Source: Modestobacter sp.
Lineage (GTDB): Bacteria; Actinomycetota; Actinomycetes; Mycobacteriales; Geodermatophilaceae
Reading direction: 5' to 3'
Assembly (NCBI GenBank): GCA_025963425.1
Contig: JAOPUQ010000093.1
Coordinates: forward strand, 1-16,625
DNA: 16,625 bases
Shown: one piece after another, positions 1 to 6,464 of the stretch
Position numbering within the stretch: position 1 is the first letter of the stretch
Layout: every line of letters starts with the position of its first letter
The notes under the pieces: generated by a model
Database searches by the model: none
Seen by the model: the letters and a program-made list of their open reading frames with translations, nothing else
Told to the model about the DNA's origin: nothing
Position numbers and translations under genes: made by a program

Positions 1-21
1 CCGGGCACCCACGCCGACGCG

Positions 22-1623
22 TCAGGGCATGCGCTCGTAGGCCGGGACGGTGAGGAAGTCGGGGTACTCGTCCGCCAGGGCCATCTCCGTGAACAGGGCC
101 CGGGCATGGTCCCACCGGCCGGCGGCGAAGGCATCGCCGCGGGCCTCGCGGATCTTGCCCATCTCCTCCTCGATGACCTGCTCGACCAGCTCGCGGCTGA
201 CCTGCTGGCCGTCGGCGAGCGTCACGCCGTTGTGCAGCCACTGCCACACCTGGCTGCGGGAGATCTCCGCGGTGGCGGCGTCCTCCATCAGGCCGTTGAT
301 CCCGGCGGCGCCGGAGCCCCGCAGCCAGGACTCCACGTACTGGATGCCGACGCTGATGTTGGCCCGCAGCCCCGCCTCGGTGGCCTGACCCGGCGTGGAC
401 TTCACGTCCAGCAGCTGGGCGGCGGTGACGGAGACGTCCTCGCGCAGCTTGTCCAGCTGGTTGGGCCGCTCGCCCAGCACCTGGTCGAAGACGTCCATCG
501 CCGTCTGGACCATGCCGGGGTGGGCCACCCAGGAGCCGTCGAAGCCGTCGTGGGCCTCACGGGTCTTGTCCTCGGTGATCTTGTTGAAGGCGAACTCGTT
601 CGCCTTCGGGTCCTTGCTCGGGATGAAGGCGGACATGCCGCCGATCGCGTGCGCGCCGCGCTTGTGGCAGGTGCGCACCAGCAGCTCGGTGTAGGCCCGC
701 ATGAACGGCACGGTCATCGTCACCGAGTTGCGGTCCGGCAGGGTGAAGTCCTTGCCCCGGGTCCGGAACATCTTGATGACGCTGAACATGTAGTCCCAGC
801 GACCGGCGTTGAGCCCGGCGGAGTGGTCCCGCAGCTCGTAGAGGATCTCCTCCATCTCGAACGCAGCCGGGTAGGTCTCGATCAGGCAGGTGGCGCGGAT
901 GGTGCCGCGCGGGATGCCCAGGTGGTCCTGCGCCAGGTTGAAGGCGTCGTTCCACAGCCGCGCCTCGAGGTGGCTCTCCATCTTCGGCAGGTAGAAGTAC
1001 GGCCCCTGGCCCCGGTCGATCTGCTTCTGCCCGCACGTGGAGAGGTAGAGCGCGAAGTCCACCAGGCTGCCCGAGGTCTGCTGACCGTCGACCAGGATGT
1101 GCTTCTCCGGCAGGTGCCACCCGCGGGGGCGGACGACGATCGTGGGCAGCTCGTCGTCGGGCTTGAGGGTGTAGCTCTTGCCCTGCTCGTTGGTGAAGTC
1201 GATGGTCCGGTCGATGGAGTCCATCAGGTTCAGCGGGCCGTTGACCACGTTCTCCCACAGCGGGGAGTTCGCGTCCTCCTGGTCGGCCAGCCACACCCTG
1301 GCGCCGGAGTTCAGCGCGTTGATGGTCATCTTCCGGTCCGTCGGGCCGGTCATCTCCACCCGGCGGTCGACCAGGCCGGGGGCCGGGTCGGCCACCCGCC
1401 ACGAGTCGTCGGAGCGGATGTGCTCGGTCTCGGGGAGGAAGTCCAGGGTGCCGCCGGCGGCGAGGGCGCGCACGCGCTCCTGGCGGGCCTGCAGCCGCTC
1501 CAGCCGGCGGCCGTTGAACTCCCGGTGGAGCAAGGCGATCAGCTCGAGCGCCTGAGGCGTGAGGACCTCGTCGAAGCGCTTGCCCATCGGGCCGGTGATC
1601 TCCACACCGTCGACCGTGCTCAT
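22..1623 (-). CDS. aceB: Malate synthase A
   Basis: This cytosolic enzyme condenses glyoxylate with acetyl-CoA to give malate, the second step of the glyoxylate shunt and the usual sink for glyoxylate from purine or glycolate breakdown. The 533-residue length is normal for isoform A. The family signature is intact at residues 265-280 (RDH-x2-GLN-x-G-x-WDY-x-F). The candidate active-site Arg lies in the VVRPRGWH segment (165/167), Glu249 lies in the CLIETYP segment, and the likely catalytic base is Asp448 in the MEDAATAEI segment. The ATG at 1623 was chosen because the protein begins with the typical family N-terminus and has a GGGAG ribosome site 5-6 bases upstream. It is divergent from the IclR gene and probably under its control, as in Streptomyces, where a malate synthase sits beside the IclR-type AllR of allantoin catabolism (recalled, not checked). 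Only 21 bases lie beyond its stop, so downstream partners cannot be seen. Confidence 0.97.
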   Translation of the reverse strand: MSTVDGVEITGPMGKRFDEVLTPQALELIALLHREFNGRRLERLQARQERVRALAAGGTLDFLPETEHIRSDDSWRVADPAPGLVDRRVEMTGPTDRKMTINALNSGARVWLADQEDANSPLWENVVNGPLNLMDSIDRTIDFTNEQGKSYTLKPDDELPTIVVRPRGWHLPEKHILVDGQQTSGSLVDFALYLSTCGQKQIDRGQGPYFYLPKMESHLEARLWNDAFNLAQDHLGIPRGTIRATCLIETYPAAFEMEEILYELRDHSAGLNAGRWDYMFSVIKMFRTRGKDFTLPDRNSVTMTVPFMRAYTELLVRTCHKRGAHAIGGMSAFIPSKDPKANEFAFNKITEDKTREAHDGFDGSWVAHPGMVQTAMDVFDQVLGERPNQLDKLREDVSVTAAQLLDVKSTPGQATEAGLRANISVGIQYVESWLRGSGAAGINGLMEDAATAEISRSQVWQWLHNGVTLADGQQVSRELVEQVIEEEMGKIREARGDAFAAGRWDHARALFTEMALADEYPDFLTVPAYERMP

Positions 1624-1766
1624 GGCTCTCCCTGCGTGTCGGTGTCGTGCTGGTTGGCGTCGCTGTCGTCGTCCGGGAGCTGGCCCGGGCGGGCGCGGAC
1701 CGGAACCGGTCGCGCCGCGGAGCGCGTGAGAGGGCCTTCCGTCATGCGGGAGGTTCCCACTGGCAT
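1620..1766 (-). CDS. Possible leaderless 48-aa leader ORF before aceB
   Basis: An ORF of 48 codons begins at an ATG exactly 6 bases after the predicted -10 box (TACGTT) of the aceB promoter. That is the spacing seen in leaderless actinobacterial transcripts. Its TGA overlaps the aceB ATG as ATGA, which would allow translational coupling. The product would be hydrophilic, Pro/Arg-rich and then Asp-rich, with no domain I recognise. By my reading about 83% of its third codon positions are G or C, below the neighbouring genes but above chance for many genomes. aceB also has its own ribosome site inside the end of this ORF, so the ORF may be a translated leader, an accident of a 143-base untranslated leader, or noise. 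I infer it from architecture only. Confidence 0.3.
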   Translation of the reverse strand: MPVGTSRMTEGPLTRSAARPVPVRARPGQLPDDDSDANQHDTDTQGEP

Positions 1767-1773
1767 GTGGAAA
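1754..1773. promoter_or_regulatory. Inverted repeat, candidate IclR operator
   Basis: The arms TTCCCAC (1754-1760) and GTGGAAA (1767-1773) match at 6 of 7 positions around a 6-base centre. The site touches the -10 box and covers the predicted start of aceB transcription, which is the classic position for repression. The divergent IclR gene is the obvious candidate binder, since members of that family often bind TTCC/GGAA-type palindromes. The assignment is inference. Confidence 0.45.
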
Positions 1774-1801
1774 ACGTATCCTCGGTCACCAGTCGGGTCA
1801 A
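1773..1801 (-). promoter_or_regulatory. Predicted sigma70-like promoter for aceB
   Basis: Read on the minus strand, a -35 box TTGACC (1796-1801) is separated by exactly 17 bases from a -10 box TACGTT (1773-1778). This is one of the better housekeeping-type promoter matches in the window and points at aceB. The predicted transcription start is about position 1766, giving either a 143-base leader for aceB or a leaderless start for the small ORF there. Confidence 0.55.
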
Positions 1802-1906
1802 GGTGAGCCCGGGTCCCGCGGGGCCCGGGTCCGCCGACGGCCCGGGGCACCGAGTCGCCTGCCGGGAGACGCGGGCTGCGCGGGTGCTGAAACGAGGGAG
1901 AGTGTC

Positions 1907-2710
1907 ATGGCCGAGGTCGGCGGCACGATCGGTGGTTCGGACGGCGGCGTGCAGTCGCTGGAGCGGGCCTTCCTGCTGTTGGAGCTGATGGCCGAGGAGG
2001 GCGGCGAGGTCGCGCTGTCCCGGCTGGCGGTCGACAGCGGGCTGCCGTTGTCGACGATCCACCGGCTGGTGCGCACCCTGGTGGCGCGCGGCTACGTGCG
2101 GCAGCTGCCCTCGCGCCGCTACGTGCTCGGGCCCCGGCTGATCCACCTGGGTGAGAGCTCCTCGCGCACGCTGGGCACCTGGGCGCGCCCGCACCTGAGC
2201 CACCTGGTCGACAGCACCGGGGAGACCGCCAACCTGGCCATGCTCGACGGCGACCGGGTGGTCTACGTCGCCCAGGTGCCCTCCCGCCACTCGATGCGGA
2301 TGTTCACCGAGGTCGGCCGCCGGGTGCACCTGCACTGCACCGGTGTGGGCAAGGCACTGCTGTCCCAGCTGCCCCCCGGCACCGCCCGGGACCTGCTGGT
2401 GCGCGGCGGGATGCCCCGCCGCACGCCGCTGACCGTCACCGACCCCGACGAGCTGATGGCACAGCTGCCGCGGATCGCCGAGCAGGGCTACGCCCTCGAC
2501 GACGGCGAGCAGGAGACCGGCGTCCGCTGCGTGGCCGTGCCGGTTCCCGGCGGGCCGCTGATGACCGCCATCTCGGTGTCCGGGCCCGAGGGCCGGGTGG
2601 CGATGGACAGCGTGCCCCGGGTGGTCTCGGTCCTTCAGCAGACGGCGGCCGCGCTCGCCGCCGAGCTGCGCGAGGACGGCCCGCACGCCCTCAGCGGCCG
2701 GTCCAGCTGA
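1907..2710 (+). CDS. IclR-family transcriptional regulator (AllR-like context)
   Basis: This 267-residue DNA-binding regulator has the full IclR layout. A winged helix-turn-helix spans about residues 14-80, with the recognition region near 36-58 (LSRLAVDSGLPLSTIHRLV). An effector-binding domain spans about 90-255 and carries family hallmarks: HCTGVGKALLS at 143-153 and the GYALDDGEQETGVRCVAVPV segment at 194-213. The ATG at 1907 has an AGGGAG ribosome site 6 bases upstream. The gene is divergent from malate synthase across an inverted repeat, so a repressor of aceB answering to glyoxylate, allantoin or a related metabolite is the simplest reading. E. coli AllR and IclR both respond to glyoxylate-linked signals. 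The ligand cannot be read from the sequence. Its 3' end overlaps the convergent crotonase gene by 20 bases. Confidence 0.93.
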   Translation: MAEVGGTIGGSDGGVQSLERAFLLLELMAEEGGEVALSRLAVDSGLPLSTIHRLVRTLVARGYVRQLPSRRYVLGPRLIHLGESSSRTLGTWARPHLSHLVDSTGETANLAMLDGDRVVYVAQVPSRHSMRMFTEVGRRVHLHCTGVGKALLSQLPPGTARDLLVRGGMPRRTPLTVTDPDELMAQLPRIAEQGYALDDGEQETGVRCVAVPVPGGPLMTAISVSGPEGRVAMDSVPRVVSVLQQTAAALAAELREDGPHALSGRSS

Positions 2711-3461
2711 CCTGGCCGCGGGCGACGAACGCGGCCACCCCGGCCCGGAAGTCCTCGCTGCCGAACACCTCGCGCACCAGGTCGTCGCCGTAGGGGACGT
2801 TCGCCCGGCGCAGCCGCGCCACGGCCCGCTTGGCCGCCCGCATGCTCAGCGGGGCGTGGCCGAGCACGGTGGTGACCACCTCGCCCAGCGCGGCGTCCAG
2901 CTCGCCGTCGGCGCACACCTCGCCGACGAAGCCGGCCGCCGCGGCGTCGGCTGCCGACAGCAGCCGGGCGCGCAGCAGCATGTCCAGGGTGCGTGCCGGT
3001 CCCAGGTGCGACACCAGCAGTGAGTAGGTGTTCATCGACAGGCAGTTGCCCAGCGTGCGCGCCACCGGGACGCCGAAGCGGGAGGACGCGGTGGCCACCC
3101 GCAGGTCGCAGGCGGCGGCGATGATCAGCCCGCCGCCGACGCAGGAGCCCTCCACGGCCGCGATGGTCGGCACCCCGACGTCCTCCAGCCGGTTGACCAC
3201 CCGCTCGATGCGCTCCTCGTAGCCGACGCCGTCCTCGCCGCTGGTGAACTCCTGGAACTGGGCGATGTCGGTGCCGGCGACGAACGCCCGGCCACCGGCG
3301 CCGCGCAGCACCAGCACCTGCACGGAGTCGTCCTCGTCGGCCCGGACGCAGGCCTCCTCCAGCCCGTCGTACATGGCGTAGGTCATCGCGTTGCGCTGTT
3401 CGGGGCGGTTGAACAGCACGGTCAGCACCGCGCCGTCCTGGGTGACCTGCAGGTCAGTCAT
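2691..3461 (-). CDS. Crotonase-fold (enoyl-CoA hydratase/isomerase) protein, atypical active site
   Basis: This 256-residue protein has the full crotonase fold. The two oxyanion-hole segments that hold the CoA thioester are present: AFVAGTDI at 59-66 and EGSCVGGGLIIA at 104-115. The region that carries the two catalytic glutamates in true enoyl-CoA hydratases (normally a PE motif followed by GGTQRL) instead reads FGVPVARTLGNCLS at 129-142, with no Glu. Hydration of a 2-enoyl-CoA is therefore doubtful; another crotonase reaction such as isomerisation, hydrolysis, decarboxylation or dehydration is possible. The ATG at 3461 lies inside the end of the CoA-transferase gene (8-base overlap) with AGGAG 8 bases upstream, so the two are translationally coupled. 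The likely substrate is the acyl-CoA made by that transferase. Confidence 0.85.
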   Translation of the reverse strand: MTDLQVTQDGAVLTVLFNRPEQRNAMTYAMYDGLEEACVRADEDDSVQVLVLRGAGGRAFVAGTDIAQFQEFTSGEDGVGYEERIERVVNRLEDVGVPTIAAVEGSCVGGGLIIAAACDLRVATASSRFGVPVARTLGNCLSMNTYSLLVSHLGPARTLDMLLRARLLSAADAAAAGFVGEVCADGELDAALGEVVTTVLGHAPLSMRAAKRAVARLRRANVPYGDDLVREVFGSEDFRAGVAAFVARGQVSWTGR

Positions 3462-4689
3462 GCCGGTTCTCCTGTCGAGGGGTGGTCACGGCGTCCACCA
3501 CATCGGCGGGCACGCCGTAGCGGGTGAGCACCGCGCGGGTGTCGGCGCCCAGCGGCGGGCCGGCGACGCCGCGGACGGCGGGGGTGCGGGACAGCCGCAT
3601 GGGCGAGCCGATCTGCCGGACCGGGCCGAGGGCCGGGTGCGGGGCGTCCCAGAAGAAGTCCCTGGTCGCCAGGTGCTGGTCGGTGAAGACCTGGCCGTAG
3701 TCGTTGATCGGCGCGCACGGCACCCCGGCGGCGCCCAGGGCGCTCAGCAGGTCATCGGTGGTGCGTGTGCGCGTGCGGGCCTCGATGACGTCGAGCAGCT
3801 CGCCGCGGCGGGCGTGCCGGCGCGAGGCGTCGGCGTAGCCGTCGTCGGCGAGCTCGACGGCCATGTCCAGCGTCCGGCAGAGCCCGGCCCAGGTGTTGGG
3901 GGTGTTCGCCCCGATGGTCACCCAGCCGTCGGCGGTCTGGAAGGCCTGGTAGGGCGCCTGGCTCTGGTGCGCCGACCCCAGTGGTCCGCCCACCTCGCCG
4001 GTGGCGAAGTACTTGCCGGCCTCCCACACGGCCAGGCTGACCCCGGCCTCGAAGAGGGAGACGTCGATCGACTGGCCGACGCCGGTCCGGTCCCGCTCGC
4101 GCAGCGCGGCGGTCACCGCCAGGGACAGGTACAGGCCGCAGACCAGGTCGCAGACCGGGACGCCGACCTTGACCGGCTCGCCCCCCGGCGTCCCGGTGAT
4201 GCTCATGATCCCGCTGCGCGCCTGGGCCATGATGTCCAGCCCGGGCAGCGGTGCCAGCGGCCCGTCCTGGCCCCAGCCCGACCCCGAGGCGTAGACGACC
4301 CGGGGGTTCACCGCCCAGATCCCCGCCGCGTCCAGGCCGAGCCGGGCCATCGCCCCGGGCCGCAGGTTCTCGATGACCACGTCGGCCTCCCGCACCAGCG
4401 CGAGGAAGGCCGCCTTGCCGGCGGGGGACTTCAGGTCCAGCGCCACCGACTCCTTGTTGCGGTTCAGCCGCAGGTACGGGGAGCTCTCGCCGTCGAGGAA
4501 CGGTCCGCTGGCCCGCACCGGGTCACCACTGCGCGGGTCCTCGACCTTGACCACCCGGGCGCCCAGGTCGGCCAGCTGCATGGCGGCGAACGGCGCCGCC
4601 ATGAACACCCCCACCTCGAGCACGGTGACGCCGGTCAGCGGCGGCCGCGCGTCGGCGTCGGGGGTCGTCTGGTCCGCTGGTGTGCTCAC
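3454..4689 (-). CDS. Class III CoA-transferase (CaiB/BaiF family)
   Basis: This 411-residue enzyme belongs to the formyl-CoA transferase/CaiB/AMACR family and would move CoA from a donor thioester to a carboxylic acid. Seen features are the N-terminal Rossmann start (LTGVTVLEVG-x-FMAAPFAAMQLADLGARVVKVE, about 18-50), the RNKESVALDLKSPAGKAAF segment (77-95), and Asp181 in VPVCDLVCG. Asp181 falls where Frc Asp169 and AMACR Asp156 sit and is the likely nucleophile; GRGQ-like TGVGQSIDVSLFEA follows. The length is typical of the family. The start is a GTG at 4689 with GGAAGAGG just upstream. It forms a two-gene operon with the crotonase gene. A hairpin upstream probably isolates the pair from the transporter gene. 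Family members vary widely in substrate, so oxalate, carnitine, succinate, citramalate or glutarate derivatives cannot be told apart here. Confidence 0.9.
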   Translation of the reverse strand: MSTPADQTTPDADARPPLTGVTVLEVGVFMAAPFAAMQLADLGARVVKVEDPRSGDPVRASGPFLDGESSPYLRLNRNKESVALDLKSPAGKAAFLALVREADVVIENLRPGAMARLGLDAAGIWAVNPRVVYASGSGWGQDGPLAPLPGLDIMAQARSGIMSITGTPGGEPVKVGVPVCDLVCGLYLSLAVTAALRERDRTGVGQSIDVSLFEAGVSLAVWEAGKYFATGEVGGPLGSAHQSQAPYQAFQTADGWVTIGANTPNTWAGLCRTLDMAVELADDGYADASRRHARRGELLDVIEARTRTRTTDDLLSALGAAGVPCAPINDYGQVFTDQHLATRDFFWDAPHPALGPVRQIGSPMRLSRTPAVRGVAGPPLGADTRAVLTRYGVPADVVDAVTTPRQENRHD

Positions 4690-4736
4690 ATCTGCCTCTT
4701 CCGTGCGTGCTGGGTCGGCCCATCGTGGCCGGTACG

Positions 4737-4780
4737 CGACTGCGCCCCGGGCGGCGGGGGAGCCGTCCGGGGCGCAGTCG
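4737..4780 (-). terminator. Strong hairpin terminator after the transporter gene
   Basis: A 19-bp stem (arms 4737-4755 and 4762-4780, one G-U wobble when read as RNA) encloses a 6-base loop of GGGGGA. It begins 21 bases past the transporter stop codon and ends about 48 bases before the CoA-transferase start. No U-run follows on the minus strand, as is common for actinobacterial hairpin terminators. It implies that the CoA-transferase pair is transcribed largely from its own promoter or from read-through. Confidence 0.75.
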
Positions 4781-4800
4781 GGGTGGGTCGGAGTGGGTGC

Positions 4801-6237
4801 TCACAGCCAGCCGGGCACGACCAGCACCAGCCAGGTGGCCAGCGGGACCAGCCCCACCATGGAGAAGCCCCAGATCATCAGGGTGCGGAAGACCTTGTCC
4901 CGCTCCTCGGCGTTCGAGTTGGCGACCACCAGGGCCCCGCTCGTGGAGAACGGGCTGGAGTCGACGATCGATGAGGACAGCGCCAGGGCGGTGATCAGGC
5001 CGATCGCGCCGATCTCCCCACCGAGCAGGAACGGCACGGCCAGCGGGATGAGCGCGCCGAGGATGCCGGTGGTCGAGGCGAAGGCCGAGACGACGCCGCC
5101 GATGTAGCAGATCAGCAGGGCGGCGACGAGCGGGACGCCCAGCTTGGCGACGTTGTCGCCCAGCCACCCAGGGGTGTCGATCTCCTGCATCAGGCCGACG
5201 AAGGTGACGATGCCGCAGATCAGCAGCACGGTCGGCCAGGCGATCTGGCCGACGGCGCCCTTGGCGCCGGCCGGGGCGATGATCGAGAGGACGACGCCGA
5301 TGGCCACGGCCATCAGGCCGATCTCCAGGTCGAACGCCAGGGCCCCGATGACCAGCACCGCCAGGCCGACCAGGGTCAGGGTGCGGTCCCGGTCGAGGGT
5401 GGTGACCGGCGCGTCGTGCTGCTCGGTGACCAGCGCGGTGGTCTGCAGCGTGCGCTGGTCGGCCCGCTCGCCGGCGGTGGGGTGCTGGTGCCCGGGCTGG
5501 CCGTGGCGGGGCTCCGTGCGGGAACCGCCGATGTCCTCCCCGGTGTCCTCGGTCGCGTCCCCGGCGACGGTGGCGGCGACGAAGTCGTCGGGGGCGCCGT
5601 CGTGCATGGACACCCGGGTCGCGTTGCCCAGCAGCTTGCGGCCGCCGAACAGGAAGAACACGACGACCGACAGCAGCACGTTGGCCACGATCGAGGCGCC
5701 CCAGAGGAAGCCCGGGCTGCCCGGCAGGTCGTTGCTCTCGACGACCGTGTTGGTGATCGTGCCGAAGATCGACAGTGGCGAGAAGCCGCCGGCGGTGCAG
5801 CCGTTGATGATGAACAGGCCCATCAGCACCGGGTTGATCGAGTAGCGCCGGGCGAAGGCCATCCCGATCGGGGCGATGATCGCCACCACCGCGGGCACGA
5901 CGCCGCCGATGGCGGTGAGCGCACCCGCCACCAGGAACATCACCCAGGGGATCAGCGCCAGCCGTCCACCGGAGGCCTTGACCGCCGCGCTGACCAGCCA
6001 GTCGACCGTCCCGTTGTTCTTGGCGATGGCGAAGAGGTAGGTGACGCCGACCAGGACGATGAACAGCTCGCCCGGGAAGAAGCCGTAGATGGTGTCGGCG
6101 TAGGCATCACTGCCGAAGATGAAGTAACCGACCACGAAGGTGGCGACCAGCGCCAGCGCTCCCATGTGGACCGGGAGCACGGTGGCGATCAGGAAGACCG
6201 CCGCCAGTACCAGGATCGAGACGAGCTGTTCGGACAC
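4801..6237 (-). CDS. MatC/SLC13-type carboxylate transporter
   Basis: This 478-residue integral membrane protein has about 10-12 hydrophobic segments in two halves. The N-terminal half (1-198) resembles the MatC N-terminal family (dicarboxylate carrier), including IINGCTAGGFSPLSIFGT at 143-160. The C-terminal half (287-478) has the ion-transporter-superfamily helices and the SSSIVDSSPFSTSGALVVAN segment at 421-440, probably a substrate/ion-binding hairpin repeat. A hydrophilic, acidic loop of about 88 residues (199-286) joins the halves. It probably imports a small carboxylate such as malonate, succinate, malate or a hydroxyacid; the substrate is not readable. The start is a GTG at 6237 with AGGGGA 6 bases upstream. 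It is divergent from the aminotransferase gene, which suggests that it feeds the same pathway. Confidence 0.85.
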   Translation of the reverse strand: MSEQLVSILVLAAVFLIATVLPVHMGALALVATFVVGYFIFGSDAYADTIYGFFPGELFIVLVGVTYLFAIAKNNGTVDWLVSAAVKASGGRLALIPWVMFLVAGALTAIGGVVPAVVAIIAPIGMAFARRYSINPVLMGLFIINGCTAGGFSPLSIFGTITNTVVESNDLPGSPGFLWGASIVANVLLSVVVFFLFGGRKLLGNATRVSMHDGAPDDFVAATVAGDATEDTGEDIGGSRTEPRHGQPGHQHPTAGERADQRTLQTTALVTEQHDAPVTTLDRDRTLTLVGLAVLVIGALAFDLEIGLMAVAIGVVLSIIAPAGAKGAVGQIAWPTVLLICGIVTFVGLMQEIDTPGWLGDNVAKLGVPLVAALLICYIGGVVSAFASTTGILGALIPLAVPFLLGGEIGAIGLITALALSSSIVDSSPFSTSGALVVANSNAEERDKVFRTLMIWGFSMVGLVPLATWLVLVVPGWL

Positions 6238-6323
6238 CGGCGTCCCCTGAAATCGTCGTGGCGCGAGGTTGCCCCCGCCTGCGCTGCTTCCGCGATGCGG
6301 GAACCCGCTTTCGCTAGCGGGGA

Positions 6324-6352
6324 ATTGGATCGTGGTCAGCGACCGGTGTCAA
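6324..6352 (-). promoter_or_regulatory. Predicted promoter for the transporter gene
   Basis: On the minus strand a perfect -35 box TTGACA (6347-6352) stands 17 bases from a -10 box TCCAAT (6324-6329, 4 of 6 matches). The predicted start is near 6316, leaving a leader of about 79 bases before the GTG. The leader contains competing short hairpins: GCGGG (6297-6301) can pair with CCCGC (6304-6308), which could instead pair with GCGGG at 6317-6321. No known riboswitch was recognised. Confidence 0.5.
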
Positions 6353-6423
6353 GCGTCACAACCTGGACGGTGGCGTCGGCATGGTGTCCGCCAGACGGTA
6401 GTAGCCTTCCGCAGAGTGGACTT

Positions 6424-6438
6424 CGGGGGCCACCCCCG
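6424..6438 (+). other. Short GC hairpin in the aminotransferase leader
   Basis: The arms CGGGGG (6424-6429) and CCCCCG (6433-6438) form a 6-bp stem with a 3-base loop, 13 bases before the GAGAGG ribosome site of the aminotransferase gene. It lies between any plausible promoter and the start codon. It could tune expression or may be chance in GC-rich DNA. Confidence 0.3.
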
Positions 6439-6464
6439 GGGACGCCTGACGAGAGGGCCAAGGC

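Noticed and set aside
1..21. Possible gene left of malate synthase
   Set aside because: Only 21 bases are visible, too few to support any call.
106..1806. 566-codon open frame on the plus strand
   Set aside because: It is antisense to malate synthase, has no recognisable domain and a low-complexity Val/Gly/Asp/His composition typical of shadow frames in very GC-rich DNA.
3391..4974. 527-codon open frame on the plus strand
   Set aside because: It is antisense to the CoA-transferase and crotonase genes, whose motifs and ribosome sites are clear; the translation has no family resemblance.
6288..6303. TTCC-N8-GGAA repeat as a second IclR operator
   Set aside because: Only the outer four bases match, and the spacing differs from the repeat at 1754-1773; too weak to call in GC-rich DNA.
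6396..6410. TAGTAG as a -10 box for the aminotransferase gene
   Set aside because: It lacks the final T of the TAnnnT form and has no -35 hexamer at 16-18 bases.
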